A stretch of 64,000 nucleotides of DNA from Allobosea caraganae (GTDB lineage: Bacteria > Pseudomonadota > Alphaproteobacteria > Rhizobiales > Beijerinckiaceae), in NCBI RefSeq assembly GCF_003351345.1, contig NZ_QQTO01000035.1, positions 78,096 to 142,095 on the forward strand, given 5' to 3'. How positions within the stretch are numbered: position 1 is the first letter of the stretch; each line of letters begins with the position of its first letter. Below, piece by piece: positions 27,279 through 36,600 of the stretch. Below the pieces are notes generated by a model that had not been told where the DNA came from, did no database searches, and saw only the letters and a list, made by a program, of their open reading frames with translations. The translations under genes and the position numbers were made by a program.

Positions 27279-27905
27279 ATGTTCGACGATACCCAGGTCA
27301 GATCGAAGGTCCTGCAGATCGTGCTCTACAGCGCGGTACTGGTCGCCGGGCTGGTCGCGCTCGCCTTCCTGCTGCCCTGGATCTTCTCGCTGTTCGAGGC
27401 GCCGCCAAAGCCCTTGCCGGCGCCGGCCGTGCGCATCGAGACACCGGCCCCGCCGCCGAAGATCGGCCAGCTCGAGCGAATCAGGTCGGCGCTCGCGCCC
27501 GAGATCTCCGCCGGCAGCATCACGGTCGATCCGTTCGGCGGCTGGATCGCCATTCGCGTCGGCAACCTCATCACCTTCGATTCCGGCCAGGCCAATGTCC
27601 TCTCGGGCTTCGTCCCGGTCGGCCGGCGCATCGCCGAGATCGTCGAGAAGGAAAAGGGGCCGGTCCGCATCGTCGGCCATACCGACAATCAGGCGCTGGC
27701 CGGCGGCGGCGCCTTCAAGGACAATGACGCGCTCTCGGTCGCCCGCGCCAAAGCCGTCGCCGGCCTGCTGCAGGGCGCCATGACCGATGGCAGCCGCGTC
27801 ACCACCGAGGGCCGTGGCTCGAACGAGCCGATCGGCGACAATGCGACGGCCGAAGGCCGCGCCAAGAACCGGCGCGTCGAGATCCTGATCACCCGCGCCG
27901 ATTGA
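27279..27905 (+). CDS. OmpA-domain protein resembling the C-terminal half of TssL (type VI secretion)
   Basis: A 208-residue inner-membrane-anchored, peptidoglycan-binding protein. One membrane segment (VLYSAVLVAGLVALAFLLPW, residues about 15-38) is followed by a proline-rich linker and an OmpA/MotB domain: LITFDSGQANVLSGF, VRIVGHTDNQ, SVARAKAVAGLL, and GRGSNEPIGDNATAEGRAKN, which includes the residues that bind diaminopimelate. The stretch RIRSALAPEISAGSITVD before the domain and the overall pattern match the periplasmic half of extended TssL (IcmH/DotU) proteins better than ordinary OmpA, but the N-terminal cytoplasmic DotU domain is missing. No other type VI gene is in the window. It may simply anchor the inner membrane to the wall. 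Confidence 0.85.
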   Translation: MFDDTQVRSKVLQIVLYSAVLVAGLVALAFLLPWIFSLFEAPPKPLPAPAVRIETPAPPPKIGQLERIRSALAPEISAGSITVDPFGGWIAIRVGNLITFDSGQANVLSGFVPVGRRIAEIVEKEKGPVRIVGHTDNQALAGGGAFKDNDALSVARAKAVAGLLQGAMTDGSRVTTEGRGSNEPIGDNATAEGRAKNRRVEILITRAD

Positions 27906-27932
27906 TCGGGACCAGGGTCGCACGGAAATGCG

Positions 27933-28042
27933 CCGTCATCCCGGACAAGCCGCGTTTGCGGCGCAGCTCCGGGATCCATCGTAAAGCTCCGCAGCCCTAC
28001 GATGGATCCCGGAGCTCCGCTGCGCTCCGTCCGGGATGACGG
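27933..28042 (+). repeat. Inverted-repeat element, family E
   Basis: Long imperfect palindrome with ends CCGTCATCCCGGAC / GTCCGGGATGACGG and inner arms CTCCGGGATCCATCGTA / TACGATGGATCCCGGAG, separated by 14 bases. The left arm carries GCCGC-GTTT-GCGGC and the right arm an unrelated hairpin based on GGAGC repeats. It lies between the convergent ompA-like and mrp genes, a plausible two-way terminator site. Single copy in this window. Confidence 0.85.
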
Positions 28043-28061
28043 CGTGTTTACGGAGAGAACT

Positions 28062-29204
28062 TCATTCGATGACGATGCGCGGCGCGGCGCGGAGCTTGCT
28101 GCCGCTCAGGCTTGCCTGCACCTGCCGCGCGATCATCAGATAGGCCTTGGCGTGGCTGCTCTCGGGGTCGCTCGCCACGATCGGCCTGCCGCTATCCGAG
28201 GTCTCGCGGATCGGCATCGCCAGCGGCACCTCGCCGAGGAAAGGCACGCCGAGCCTGTCGGCCTCGTGCCTGGCGCCGCCATGGGCGAAGATGTCGGAGC
28301 GGTGGCCGCATTCCGGGCAGATGAAATAGCTCATGTTCTCGACGATGCCGAGGATGGGAACCTCGACCTTCTTGAACATGGCGACGCCGCGCCGCGCATC
28401 GAGCAGCGCCAGGTCCTGCGGCGTCGAGACGATGACGGCGCCGGCGAGCGGCGTCTGCTGCGCCATGGTGAGCTGGGCGTCGCCGGTGCCGGGCGGCATG
28501 TCGACGACGAGCACGTCGAGTTCGCCCCAGGCAACCTCGCGCAGCATCTGGGTGATGGCGGAGATCACCATCGGCCCGCGCCAGATCATCGGAGTCTCCT
28601 CGTCGATCAGGAAGCCGATCGACATGATCTTGAGGCCATAGGCCTCCATCGGCGCCAGCGTGCGGCCCTGGATCAGCTTCGGCTTGCCGGTGATGCCGAA
28701 GATTTTTGGCACCGACGGGCCGTAGATATCGGCATCGAGCACGCCGACCTTGAGGCCAAGCGTCGCCAGCGCCACGGCGAGATTGGCCGTGGTGGTCGAC
28801 TTGCCGACGCCGCCCTTGCCGCTGGCCACCGCGATGATCTGCTTCACGCCGGGAATGCCGGCCGGCTTCGGCGGAGCGCCGCCGGGGCCGTGCGAATGGC
28901 CGGCATGGGCCTGCTGGCGCGCCTGCGCGGCCGGGGAGGGCGCGCCCCGCGACGGCGCCTTGTCGGCGGTGAGGCCGACCAGAACCTGCGTCACGCCGGG
29001 AAGGCCGCCGACCGCGCTCTCCGCCGCCTTGCGCACCGGCTCCATCGCGTTGGCCTCGGTCGGGTCGATGCCGATGGCGAAGATCACCTTGCCGCCGTCG
29101 ATCAGGACATTGGCGACGCGGCCCGAGGCCGAGAGCGATTGCCCGCTAGCCGGCAGCTTCACCAGTTCGAGCGCGCGCAGGATGTCGGCTTGGGTCACGG
29201 CCAC
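28062..29204 (-). CDS. apbC: Iron-sulphur cluster carrier protein, Mrp/NBP35 family ATPase
   Basis: Scaffold or carrier that loads Fe-S clusters onto apoproteins, 380 residues. An N-terminal MIP18/DUF59-like domain (ADILRALELVKLPASGQ) is followed by a His/Pro/Gly linker and the ATPase domain with deviant Walker A GKGGVGKSTTTANLA near residue 118, switch DADIYGPSVP, DMPPGTGDAQL, and the cluster-binding CxxC in YFICPECGHRSDIF. It lies just upstream of tusA on the same strand, with 24 bases between tusA's end and its start. Fe-S loading and sulphur relay both feed molybdenum cofactor assembly, which fits the neighbouring mob/moe genes. Confidence 0.95.
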   Translation of the reverse strand: MAVTQADILRALELVKLPASGQSLSASGRVANVLIDGGKVIFAIGIDPTEANAMEPVRKAAESAVGGLPGVTQVLVGLTADKAPSRGAPSPAAQARQQAHAGHSHGPGGAPPKPAGIPGVKQIIAVASGKGGVGKSTTTANLAVALATLGLKVGVLDADIYGPSVPKIFGITGKPKLIQGRTLAPMEAYGLKIMSIGFLIDEETPMIWRGPMVISAITQMLREVAWGELDVLVVDMPPGTGDAQLTMAQQTPLAGAVIVSTPQDLALLDARRGVAMFKKVEVPILGIVENMSYFICPECGHRSDIFAHGGARHEADRLGVPFLGEVPLAMPIRETSDSGRPIVASDPESSHAKAYLMIARQVQASLSGSKLRAAPRIVIE

Positions 29205-29228
29205 GGCGGGATGCTCCAGTCGCGGCCC

Positions 29229-29456
29229 TCAGGCCGCCTTGCGAATATGGAAGACCAGCAACTCGCCCTCGCTGCTGCTGTGCTCGATGGCGTCGCCGGT
29301 CTCGCGTGTCAGGTTCGGGATGTCGATCGCCGCCATCGGGTCGGTGCACTCGACCACGAACAGCGCCCCGGCCTGCGCGCCCCTCAGCGCCTTGCGCACG
29401 CGCAACGCGGGGAGGGGGCATTTCAGGCCGCGCAGATTGAGCGGAATCGAGGTCAT
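29229..29456 (-). CDS. TusA-family sulphur carrier
   Basis: Small (75-residue) sulphurtransferase of the TusA/SirA family. The active cysteine is in the signature RGLKCPLPALRVRKAL (CPxP) near residue 12, and the C-terminal half has the expected DPMAAIDIPNLTRE helix and HIRKA end. It carries persulphide sulphur for tRNA thiolation or molybdenum cofactor maturation. Start ATG 29456 gives the family length; a longer frame starting at 29513 is rejected. It is transcribed ahead of apbC, and its upstream flank is a family B repeat. Confidence 0.92.
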   Translation of the reverse strand: MTSIPLNLRGLKCPLPALRVRKALRGAQAGALFVVECTDPMAAIDIPNLTRETGDAIEHSSSEGELLVFHIRKAA

Positions 29457-29527
29457 GAACGGCGCCTGTCGCGAGTGCTGCGCTTCATATGATGGCTTTT
29501 TGCGCAGGGGCAACAGGGCGAGCGAAT

Positions 29528-29672
29528 CCTTCTCCCCTCGGGGGAGAAGGTGTCTGCGGAGCAGACGGATGAGGGCAGGAACGACGGGGTGGGCGGTTGA
29601 GGCGCGAAGCTCATGACACTTCCCTCATCCGTCTCGGCTTCGCCGAGCCACCTTCTCCCCCGAGGGGAGAAG
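29528..29672 (+). repeat. Inverted-repeat element, family B copy 3
   Basis: Outer arms TTCTCCCCTCGGGGGAGAAG and the inverted partner, left mini-hairpin GTCTGC-GGA-GCAGAC, right mini-hairpin CTCGGC-GAA-GCCGAG in minus sense, with GGATGAGGG / CCCTCATCC boxes. It fills much of the 380-base gap 29457-29836. The rest of that gap is the mobB upstream region, with TTGACC at 29759-29764 as a possible -35 box but no clear -10. Confidence 0.88.
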
Positions 29673-29836
29673 GGTTCGCGCCTCGTGAACGCGGCATCCG
29701 GCACCAAATCCGGCCATACGGAAAATCTGTTTCGCCGCACCGGGCATAATCCGCCAGCTTGACCCGGCGCGCGGTTGTGCAGGATGACAGCCGGCGGGGC
29801 ATCTCGCTCGGTTTTGTTTTGGGGAATGCGATTTCA

Positions 29837-30367
29837 ATGCGCGTGATCGGCCTTGCGGGATGGAGCGGCGCTGGCAAGACCACGCTGCTGACGCGGCTGA
29901 TCCCGGAGCTCAACCGGCGCGGCGTCTCGGTCTCGACGCTGAAGCACGCCCACCACGCTTTCGACCTCGACACGCCCGGCAAGGATTCCTACGAACATCG
30001 CATGGCCGGCGCCCGCGAGGTGCTGATCTCCTCCGAGCGGCGCTGGGCCCTGATGCACGAGCTGCGCGGCGAGCCCGAGGCCTCACTGACGGACCTCCTG
30101 CGACGGCTCTCGCCGGTCGACCTCGTCCTCGTCGAGGGCTTTAAGCGCGAGCCGCACGCCAAGATCGAAATCCACCGCGCCGCCAACGGCAAGCCGCCGC
30201 TGCACCCGGACGATCCGAGCATCGTCGCGATCGCGAGTGATGTCGCTTTCCCCGAGGCCGGCAGGCCGTTCGTTCCACTCGACGATATCGCCGCGATCGC
30301 AGAGATTGTGCTCGCCGGGGCGGAGCCGCTCGCGACCGTCCTGGCGCGCCCGCAACGGCAGGCTTGA
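29837..30367 (+). CDS. mobB: Molybdopterin-guanine dinucleotide biosynthesis adaptor, P-loop GTPase
   Basis: A 176-residue GTP-binding accessory protein of molybdenum cofactor synthesis. Walker A is GLAGWSGAGKTTLLTRLIPE right at the N-terminus, followed by the MobB-specific LKHAHHAFDLDTPGKDSYEH, GAREVLISSERRWALMHEL, and DLVLVEGFKREPHAKIE (Walker B and the conserved EGFK). Start ATG 29837 places the P-loop at the usual distance; longer in-frame starts are rejected. It is seven bases upstream of moeA, so the two are one operon. Confidence 0.95.
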   Translation: MRVIGLAGWSGAGKTTLLTRLIPELNRRGVSVSTLKHAHHAFDLDTPGKDSYEHRMAGAREVLISSERRWALMHELRGEPEASLTDLLRRLSPVDLVLVEGFKREPHAKIEIHRAANGKPPLHPDDPSIVAIASDVAFPEAGRPFVPLDDIAAIAEIVLAGAEPLATVLARPQRQA

Positions 30368-30374
30368 GGCGATC

Positions 30375-31631
30375 ATGGCGCAGCTCAGCGACGATTCCTT
30401 CGCCTTCGGCGGCCCGCTCATGAACATCGAGCAGGCGAATGCGCTCGTCGGCGAGCGGGTCCGGCCTGTCGCGGAGAGCGAGACCGTCGCACTCGCCGAG
30501 GCCGATGGCCGCGTTCTGGCGGAGCAGGTCATCGCCGGGCTCGACCTGCCGCCCTTCGCCAATTCGGCCGTCGACGGCTACGCGGTTCGCTTCGCCGATC
30601 TTGCAGCCGCGGGCGAAAGCCGGCTCAGGCTTGCCGGCCGCATCGCTGCGGGTTCGGATGCCGCTGGGGTGGCGACTGAGGGCGTCGCGGTCAGGGTCTT
30701 CACCGGCGCGCCGATGCCGGACGGCGCCGACACCGTCTTCATGCAGGAAGATGTCGTTGCCGAGGATGGCTTCGTCCGCCTGCCTGCCGGCCTGAGGCGC
30801 GGCGCCAATGCCCGCCCCGCCGGGGAGGACATCGCGCGCGGCGACATGGCCTTCGCTCCCGGACGGCGCCTGCGTCCGCAGGACCTGGCGCTGCTCGCCG
30901 GGCTCGGCCGAACCTCCGTCCTGGTCCACCGCCGGCCGCGCGTTGCGATCTTCTCGACCGGCGACGAGTTGGCCGAGCCGGGCCAGCCCCTGCCGCCGGC
31001 CGGAATCTACGACGCCAATCGCGCCGCCTTGCGCGCCATGGTCCAGCGGGCCGGCGCCGAGGTGGTCGATCTCGGCATCCTGCGCGACGAGCCGGAGAGC
31101 CTCGCGGCAAGGCTCGCGGAGGCCGCCAGGAGCTGCGACCTCGTCCTGACCTCGGGCGGCGTCTCGACCGGCGAGGAGGACCACGTCAAGGCCGCGGTCG
31201 AGCGCGCCGGCTCGCTGGTCTTCTGGCGCATCGGCATCAAGCCCGGCCGGCCGGTCGCGATGGGCGTGATCGCGGGCGTGCCCTTCATCGGGCTGCCGGG
31301 CAATCCGGTCGCGGTCTTCGTCACCTTCGCCTTCTTGGTGCGCGCCGTGATCGCGCGGCTGTCCGGCACGGAGTACAAGCCGCCGGTGCCGCTGCCGGTC
31401 AGGCTCGCCTTCCCCTATCGCAAGAAAGAGGGCCGTCGCGAATATGTCCGCGTCTCGCTGACGCCGGGCGGCGACGGCGTCTTCGTCGCGAGCAAGCATC
31501 CGCAGGACGGTGCGGGCGTCATGACCTCGCTGACGCGCACGGACGGGCTGGTCGAGCTCGCCGAGGATTTGACGACGATCGAAGCGGGCTTCCTCGCGCC
31601 CTTCCTCGCCTATGACCTTCTGATCGGCTGA
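30375..31631 (+). CDS. moeA: Molybdopterin molybdenumtransferase
   Basis: Inserts molybdate into adenylylated molybdopterin. The 418-residue protein shows DLPPFANSAVDGYAVRF near residue 60, the FTGAPMPDGADTVFMQEDV segment, IFSTGDELAEPGQPLPPAGI, the catalytic TSGGVSTGEEDHVKAAVE near residue 260 and KPGRPVAMGVI..GLPGNPVA, all classical MoeA motifs. Start ATG 30375 follows GAGG; the longer frame starting inside mobB is rejected. A composite hairpin repeat (31640-31787) follows it and separates it from the convergent TIGR02186 gene. Confidence 0.96.
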   Translation: MAQLSDDSFAFGGPLMNIEQANALVGERVRPVAESETVALAEADGRVLAEQVIAGLDLPPFANSAVDGYAVRFADLAAAGESRLRLAGRIAAGSDAAGVATEGVAVRVFTGAPMPDGADTVFMQEDVVAEDGFVRLPAGLRRGANARPAGEDIARGDMAFAPGRRLRPQDLALLAGLGRTSVLVHRRPRVAIFSTGDELAEPGQPLPPAGIYDANRAALRAMVQRAGAEVVDLGILRDEPESLAARLAEAARSCDLVLTSGGVSTGEEDHVKAAVERAGSLVFWRIGIKPGRPVAMGVIAGVPFIGLPGNPVAVFVTFAFLVRAVIARLSGTEYKPPVPLPVRLAFPYRKKEGRREYVRVSLTPGGDGVFVASKHPQDGAGVMTSLTRTDGLVELAEDLTTIEAGFLAPFLAYDLLIG

Positions 31632-31639
31632 CAGCCTCT

Positions 31640-31787
31640 GAGCATGATGCCGAACCGAAGGTCCGCGTTAGCGAAGAGCGGGAACCGGCTTTCGGACGAC
31701 ATCATGCTCCAATTCTCTAGATGAGAGACGGATTTAGACTTCAGATGGGATCGCTTTGCGATCCCATCTGAAGTCACCCGGCTCTAG
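31640..31787 (+). repeat. Composite hairpin repeat, family A (GCATGATG clamp) plus 18-bp hairpin, copy 1
   Basis: Module 1 (31640-31712): GAGCATGATG / CATCATGCTC arms around a GCGGGAACCGG core. Module 2: a perfect 18-base-pair stem, GACTTCAGATGGGATCGC (31737-31754) with a TTT loop and its complement (31758-31775), flanked by AGAGACGGATTTA and ACCCGGCTCTAG. The end of module 2 provides the TAG stop (31784-31786) of the minus-strand gene. The same composite, in the other orientation and with different stem bases, is at 50129-50254. Confidence 0.85.
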
Positions 31788-32557
31788 TCGCGCCGGAACA
31801 CCACGCTCGCCATCCAGCCGAACAGCAGCGCCAGCGTCGCGGTGGCGAGCCCGTAGAGCAATGGCCGGTCATGCGCGCCGCTGGCCAGCCCCTGCTCGAT
31901 CCCGGTCTTGATCACCTCGAAATTCGTGGTCTGCCGCGCGAGCTGGACTCCGCCGGCATAGAGCAAGACCTCGACCTCGTAGGGTCCGGTCGGCGCCGTG
32001 GCCGGCACGTTGATCGGCGCGCTGAACAATGTCGGCGAGAGGAAGGTGACGCCACGCTCCTCCTCGGAATAGAGGCCCTTGTCGTCGAGCAGCCGGACCA
32101 TCGCCTCGCGGAAGCGGTCCATGTCTGGATAAGACTCGGGCATGACGTCCGAGACGCGCTGCGCGTTCATCAGCCCGATGCGGTCGCGGCGCGCGCTGTC
32201 GGGACTGATGATCTCGCGCAGCGGCCGGTTGCTCGCCACCGTCAGGAAGACCGAGCTGTCGGGGAAGCGCCGCTGCGTGCGGTTGATCCAGATCGGCCCG
32301 AGCCGCTCCTTCTGGCGCACCAGCAGCATGCGCTGCGGCCCGCGCACCGTCACCACGAGGTCATAGGGGTCGCCGCGCCCGGTCGTCTTGCCATCGCGTT
32401 CGATCAGCCCGAAGACCGTGACCTGATCGCCGGTATAGTTCGACGAGATCTGGATCTGGTGGCTCGACACCGAGGCGATCAGGGACTCGGCCCGCGCCGC
32501 GCCCGGAAGACCCAGCGCGCCCAATCCGATGACGAAGCTTGCTAGTGCCCACTTCAT
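31784..32557 (-). CDS. TIGR02186 family membrane-anchored protein
   Basis: A 257-residue protein of an alphaproteobacterial family without known activity. It has a signal peptide (MKWALASFVIGLGALGLPGAARA), a long periplasmic part (SLIASVSSHQIQISSNYTGDQ, FGLIERDG, DPYDLVVTVRGP, IWINRTQ), and one C-terminal membrane anchor (LLYGLATATLALLFGWMASVVF) with the short basic tail RRD. Its start overlaps the stop of the TauE gene by ATGA, so the two proteins are coupled; the pair is conserved in Rhizobiales, suggesting joint action in export of a sulphur-containing anion (inference). Confidence 0.9.
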   Translation of the reverse strand: MKWALASFVIGLGALGLPGAARAESLIASVSSHQIQISSNYTGDQVTVFGLIERDGKTTGRGDPYDLVVTVRGPQRMLLVRQKERLGPIWINRTQRRFPDSSVFLTVASNRPLREIISPDSARRDRIGLMNAQRVSDVMPESYPDMDRFREAMVRLLDDKGLYSEEERGVTFLSPTLFSAPINVPATAPTGPYEVEVLLYAGGVQLARQTTNFEVIKTGIEQGLASGAHDRPLLYGLATATLALLFGWMASVVFRRD

Positions 32558-33483
32558 CGCGCGCTCTCCGGCAGCACGACCGAGAACGGCTCGCTCGGCG
32601 GGATCAGGAGCTCGATGGCGAAGCGCAGGCCGACCGAGAGGATGAGCAGCGCCAGCAGCAGCCGGAAGGAATCGACGTTCAGGTTGCGCGCCGCGCGGCC
32701 GCCGAACTGCGCCCCGATGACGCCGCCCAACAGCAGCAGCACCGCGAGGATCATGTCGACCGACTGGTTCGTCACCGCATGCAGCAGCGTCGCGCCCGTC
32801 ATCGTCACCAGGATCTGGAACAGCGAGGTGCCGACCACGACGGCGGGCGGGATCCGGAAGAAGTAGATCAGCGCCGGCACCAGGATGAAGCCGCCGCCGA
32901 CGCCGAGCACCGCGCCGATGAAGCCGATCACCACGGCCAGGATCGCGATCGGGATCACGCTGGCATAAAGCTGCGAATGGTAGAAGCGCACCCGCAGCGG
33001 CAGACCCATCCACCATGGGTGGGTACCGGCCCGGCGGCGGCGGCGCACCGGCTTGCCGGCCCGCACCCTGAGCGCGGCGCGCAGCGCGTCGTAGAGCATC
33101 AGCCCGCCGATGAAGGTGAACAGCGTCACGTAGGACAGCGTGATCACCAGTTCGAGCTGGCCGAGGCGGCGCATCGAGTTGAAGAACAGCACGCCGAGGA
33201 TGGTGCCAATGATGCCGCCGCTGACCAGCACGCTGCCGAGCTTGAAGTCGAGCGCGCGGCGGCGCCAATAGGTCAGCACGCCCGTCATCGACGAGCCGGC
33301 GACCTGCGCCGCCACGGTGGCGACGGCGACGGCCGGAGGGATGTCGAGGAAGATCAGCAGCGGCGTCAGCAGGAAGCCGCCGCCGACGCCGAAGAGACCG
33401 GAAATGAAGCCGACCGCTCCGCTCAGGCCGAGCACCATCAGGATGCTGATCGGCAATTCCGCGATCGGAAGATAAATCTGCAC
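32554..33483 (-). CDS. TauE/SafE family anion exporter
   Basis: Polytopic membrane protein of about 309 residues with the two internally repeated halves of the TauE/SafE (sulphite, sulphoacetate) exporter family: GAVGFISGLFGVGGGFLLTPLLIF in the first half and GFIGAVLGVGGGFILVPALIYFF in the second, each with the GVGGGF signature. About eight membrane segments are visible. The GTG start at 33483 is preferred: GAGGG lies four bases upstream and the usual N-terminus of the family (QIYLPIAELPISI) begins there; a TTG at 33558 would extend it by 25 residues. Translationally coupled to the TIGR02186 gene. The substrate is not proved. Confidence 0.9.
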   Translation of the reverse strand: MQIYLPIAELPISILMVLGLSGAVGFISGLFGVGGGFLLTPLLIFLDIPPAVAVATVAAQVAGSSMTGVLTYWRRRALDFKLGSVLVSGGIIGTILGVLFFNSMRRLGQLELVITLSYVTLFTFIGGLMLYDALRAALRVRAGKPVRRRRRAGTHPWWMGLPLRVRFYHSQLYASVIPIAILAVVIGFIGAVLGVGGGFILVPALIYFFRIPPAVVVGTSLFQILVTMTGATLLHAVTNQSVDMILAVLLLLGGVIGAQFGGRAARNLNVDSFRLLLALLILSVGLRFAIELLIPPSEPFSVVLPESAR

Positions 33484-33677
33484 TTCGCCCTCATGCGCCG
33501 GCGCGGTTTCGGATACCCGGCGCTGGCTCAGCCAGAATGCACTGATCCGGTTAGGCAAATCCTATCGCGGGGAAAAAACGGATTGCTGCCGGCATGGCTG
33601 CGGAAGCCATCTCCCCTGATGCCGCCGCAACGCGTCGAAACCATGACGGGGAGGCCGGAAAATCCGGCCGCCCGTCG

Positions 33678-36600
33678 TCAGCTGCGCGCGGGCTTTGCCG
33701 GCTTCTTCAGGGCTGCGGTCGGCGAATCGTCCCAGCCCTTGGCGGGCGCGGCGACCTCGTTGGCGGCGGGGTCGAGCGGCTTGGCCTTCCAGGCATCGGC
33801 CGCGGCCTTGACGACGGCAAGCTCGGCAGCGCCGAGCCGGCCCGCGACTTCGTCGCGCTTGCGGCCGGCATCCTCGTCGCCCTGGGCGGCGGAGACCGCG
33901 AACCAGAGATAGGATTGGCCGAGGTCGGCCGGGGCGCCAAGCCCGCGCCCGAGCAGGATCGCGAGGTTGTACTGGCTGTCGCGCACGCCGAGCTCGGCGG
34001 CGCGGCGGAACCATTCGGTCGCCATCGCATAGTCCGGCTTGCCGTTGACGCCCTCGGCGTAGAGCACCGCGAGGTTGTGCATCGCCTTGGCGTTGCCGCG
34101 CTCGGCCGCACGTCCGTACCAGACCCGGGCGAGCGCGAGATCGCGCGTCGTGCCGATGCCCTTCTCGAACATGTTGGCGAGGCGGAACTGCGCCGGCGTC
34201 AGGCCGGCCACCGCGGCGCGCTCGAACAGGCGCAGCGCCAGCTTCGGGTCGCGCGTGGCGCTGGAGCCGTCGGCGGCCTTGGTCGCGAGCTCGTAGACGG
34301 CGCGCGCGTCGCCGGCGAGCGCCGCCTTGCGCAGGCCGGCGGTGCCGATCGTGTTCGGCAGGTCGCCGAGCCCGGTGACGCTCTGGATCGGCTCCGGCGC
34401 CGAGACGGGCGGCAGCGCGGCGATTGTCGCGGGCGTCGTACCGGTCGAGCCCGTGGTGATGTCGGGCTTGGCCTCGGCCGCGACGGCGGGGGGGGCGAGC
34501 ACGGAGGCAGGCCCGGTCTCCGCCGGGGACAGCATCGAGCTCTGCTCCTTCGCCGGCTTGGCCGGGCTCCCCGGAACGGGGGCGTCCGGAGCGGCTTGGG
34601 CAGGAGCGGATTGGGCCGGGGCAGCTTGGGTTGGGGCAGAGGACGCGATGGGGCTTTGGACCGCCTCGCCATTGGCAGGCTTCGCCTTGTCGCCTTGCAG
34701 CGCGCCGGTGACGACATGGGCCGTGCCCATGGCGAGCACGATCGCGGCCAGGCCGAGCAGGATCGGCCGGCGCCGCTTCTCCATGATCTCCTTGAGGCGG
34801 CCGCCGGAGGCGCCGCCCTTCGTCGTCTCAGTCGGGGCTGCGGGCGCAGCCGCGGCCGCTTCCGTCGCCGCCTTGGCCGAGCGGCGCGCGGCGGCGATCA
34901 GGTTCTGGCGGACCGATTGCGCATCCTGGCCGGCCGTGGCTGTGGCTGCATCCGCGCGCGGACGCCCGGAGCCGGGTTCGAGCGGCAGGTCGAGCGCCGC
35001 CGGCGCGGTGGGCGGAGCCTGCTCCAGCCTGGCGCCGAAGCGGTCCTCCAGCACGGCGCTCATGCTCGCCTGCGGGTCGAGGCCCTTTGCAGCCGGCATC
35101 GCGGGCGAGTGGGCGGGCGGGGCCGCCGGCCGCGCCGGCATGGCGGGGCGGGGGCTGCTCTGGCGCTCGGCGCCGAGCTCGGCCTCCAGGCTGGCGAGGC
35201 GGGAGATGATGGTCTCGAGTGTGCGGTGCACGGCGCCGATCGCGTCCTGCGTCTCGCGGCCCGAGGAGGCATGGGTCTCGCGCAGGCCGGAGAGCAGGCT
35301 GCTCAGCTCGGCGAAGTTGCCGTTGCCCGGCTGCGGCGCCTTGCCTGCCATGTCGGCCATCGCGGCGCGGGCCGCGCGCTCGGCCGCGGCGGCGGTGTCC
35401 TCGCGCATCGTCTGGAGATGGCGCACGAGGTCCTGCAGCGTGCGCTCGATGCCGGTCTCGGCCGAGCGCGTCGCGGCGGCTTCGTCGAGGCGGCTGGCGA
35501 GGCCGGCGATCTGCTGTTCGAGCGCGTCGAAGGAATCGGACTCGGCGCCGGGCCGGCCGGCCTCGTCGATCTTCTCGGCCAGGCCGCGCAGCATGTCCTC
35601 GACCGGGCTGAGGTCGACCCGCGCCACCTGGATGCTGCCGCCCTCGTTGACGAGCTGCGTCAGGTTGCTCGACGCGGCCAGGCTCTCGATGCGGCCGGCG
35701 AGCGCCTCTATCTGCTTGGTAACGGCAGTGGGGCCATGCTCGGCCAACGTATCGATACGATGCTGGAGCGCGTCGATCCGGTCGGCGAGCTGGGTCGGCT
35801 CCCGGTCGGCGACGTCCTCCAGCTTGATGACGAGGGATTCGATCCGCCGCGCCAACTCGTCGGAAGCCGGACGGCCCGAGGCGTCGATCTCGCTGAGCCG
35901 GGCGAAGAGCTGCTCGGCCTGGGCGTTGATCACCTCCGGCCGCATCGCCGGCAGCGCATCGACCTTGCCGGCCAGCGCCTCGACCTGTCGCGACAGCGAC
36001 ATCAGCGGCGCGGGATCGGCGAAGCGGTCCTGCGAGCGATCGGACAGGATGGCGTCGCGCACGTCCTCGATCGCCAGCGACAGGCTGCGCAGCTCGCGCC
36101 CGTCTGTTTGCGTCTCGCGCAGTCGGCCGACCTCGGCCGCCAGCGTCGAGACCTGTTGCGAGAGCTCGCCGAGGCGACTGTCGCTGCCGCCGCTCGACGC
36201 GAGCATCTCGCGGATGTCGGAGATGTCGCGCAGCACCGGGGCCAGCATCGTCCGGTCGCCGCCGCGCGTGGCGAGCGCATCGACCTTGGCGGCGAGATGC
36301 GCGACTTCGAGCTCGAACCGCGCATAGCCTTCGTTGGAGCGGTCCTGCGACAGCCGGGCCACCTCGGATTCGATCCGGGCCAGCGGCTTCAGGATGGGGT
36401 CGATGCGGTCGCGCTGGTCCAGCCTGTCGAGCTTGGCGCCGAGATCGGCGATCATGCTTTCGAGCCCGCGCGTAGAGCTCTCGCGCGGGGCCAATGGCGC
36501 GCGGGGGCGCTCATGCGCGGCGGGCTCCCGGGGAGCGGGCTCGTTCGCCGGATCGATTCGGGCGCTGAGCGCCTGCAAATCCTGGCGCAGCGCCGCGATC

